NCBI GenBank assembly: GCA_016709155.1
Contig: JADJEI010000012.1
Coordinates: 1-35,350, forward strand
Direction of reading: 5' to 3'
From: Ignavibacteriales bacterium
GTDB taxonomy: Bacteria; Bacteroidota; Ignavibacteria; Ignavibacteriales; Ignavibacteriaceae
DNA length: 35,350 nt
Each line of letters starts with the position of its first letter. Position 1 is the stretch's first letter. This document shows positions 35,003 to 35,350 of the stretch, in pieces. The notes beneath the pieces are model-generated. The model searched no databases, was not told the DNA's origin, and saw nothing but the letters and a program-made list of their open reading frames with translations. The translations under genes were made by a program, and so were the position numbers.

Positions 35003-35350
35003 AAATAAATTAACTCACCATTCTTAAATCATGCAACGCTTGGAGATGAAGGCGGAAATCCTTTTACATGCTGTCTTATGCGTTCAACTGCATCACGTTC
35101 TTGTCCTGCAAATCCCGTATAAAGTTTATCGGGAATTATATTGTTCTGCAATGCAAGAGAAACTCCTGGTCGTGCACTGCCAGCAGCGCATCCGCAAACT
35201 GAGTTAATCATAACCAAAACAGTTTTATCATCTTTTAAATTTATTGCTTCATCAACCTGCTCGGGTGTAAGCAATTCGTTGAAACCAACTGCGATTAATC
35301 GTCCCGCATCAGGTTTACTGCGTCCTGATCATACATTGGCGGACGCGAAA
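35003..35350 (-). pseudogene. Bacilliredoxin (BrxA/BrxB, YphP/YqiW family), partial and frameshifted
   Basis: The frame enters from the window edge as SRPPMYDQDAVNLMRD. It needs one extra base near 35295-35300 to continue as LIAVGFNELLTPEQVDEAI. The body has the conserved NSVCGCAAGSARPGVSLALQ block, with the C-G-C redox motif, and FAGQERDAVERIRQHVKGFPPSSPSVA. A TGA at 35029-35031 stands where the family has Leu, and FKNGELIYF follows in the same frame. The usual C-terminal part after that is missing and runs straight into the Rrf2 start. The protein would reduce bacillithiol or similar mixed disulfides. The family is certain; whether the breaks are real is not. Confidence 0.65.

Noticed and set aside
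35029..35031. In-frame TGA in the bacilliredoxin as a recoding site (selenocysteine or alternative code)
   Set aside because: It aligns with a family Leu, not Cys, and TGA is the normal stop of other genes here (16629-16631, 29961-29963, 31421-31423). Sequence error fits better.
1..35350. tRNA, rRNA, insertion sequence or prophage genes
   Set aside because: I saw no cloverleaf-like sequence ending in CCA, no rRNA-like conserved stretch, and no transposase, integrase or phage protein in any frame.

Overview
The window looks like a contig from a member of the Ignavibacteria (Bacteroidetes/Chlorobi relatives). The DNA is AT-rich. Four secreted proteins end in a type IX secretion (Por) sorting domain, three of them with the NYPNPFNP motif. 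There is a PorV-like outer-membrane protein, a TonB-dependent receptor with a carboxypeptidase-regulatory N-terminus, and several dispersed palindromic repeats of the kind scattered through such genomes. Assignment to the group is inference from these protein styles, not from a marker gene.

Layout. 1-2.7 kb (+): the 3' part of an L-2-hydroxyglutarate oxidase gene (frameshifted), then a two-CBS-domain protein and an orphan N4/N6-type DNA methyltransferase. 2.7-3.3 kb: non-coding DNA with a decayed array of about 21-bp units. 3.3-7.0 kb (-): a flippase-like membrane protein, an ATP-cone/uridine-kinase-like fusion and a membrane class III nucleotide cyclase. 7.2-14.06 kb (-): a seven-gene export operon read tetR, tolC-type, hlyD-type, two ABC ATPases, two ABC-2 permeases. 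It matches the E. coli CecR-YbhGFSR plan, with the YbhF double ATPase split into two genes and a dedicated outer-membrane channel added.

14.2-34.0 kb (+): a long co-directional run that reads as a peptide-utilisation locus. It holds a PepT-like M20 aminopeptidase, a cyanophycinase-like S51 peptidase, a YfcC-family carrier, two paralogous T9SS-exported proteins, an RpiR/SIS regulator, a TonB-dependent receptor, a T9SS-exported fibronectin-type protein, a PorV-like barrel, a second S51 cyanophycinase-like enzyme fused to a T9SS sorting domain, an M14 zinc carboxypeptidase, a saccharopine-dehydrogenase-like oxidoreductase and an N-succinylamino-acid racemase/o-succinylbenzoate synthase-type enolase-superfamily enzyme. 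My proposal is that unusual peptides (beta-aspartyl or D-amino-acid-containing) are cut outside, imported and dismantled inside. The substrate is not shown by the sequence.

34.1-35.35 kb: a predicted lipoprotein, an Rrf2 regulator and a bacilliredoxin, all broken by several single-base shifts. Across the window at least four other genes are interrupted by one-base changes, mostly in homopolymer runs, and the density rises sharply at the right end. This looks more like sequence error than gene decay, and it affects how the 'pseudogenes' should be read.
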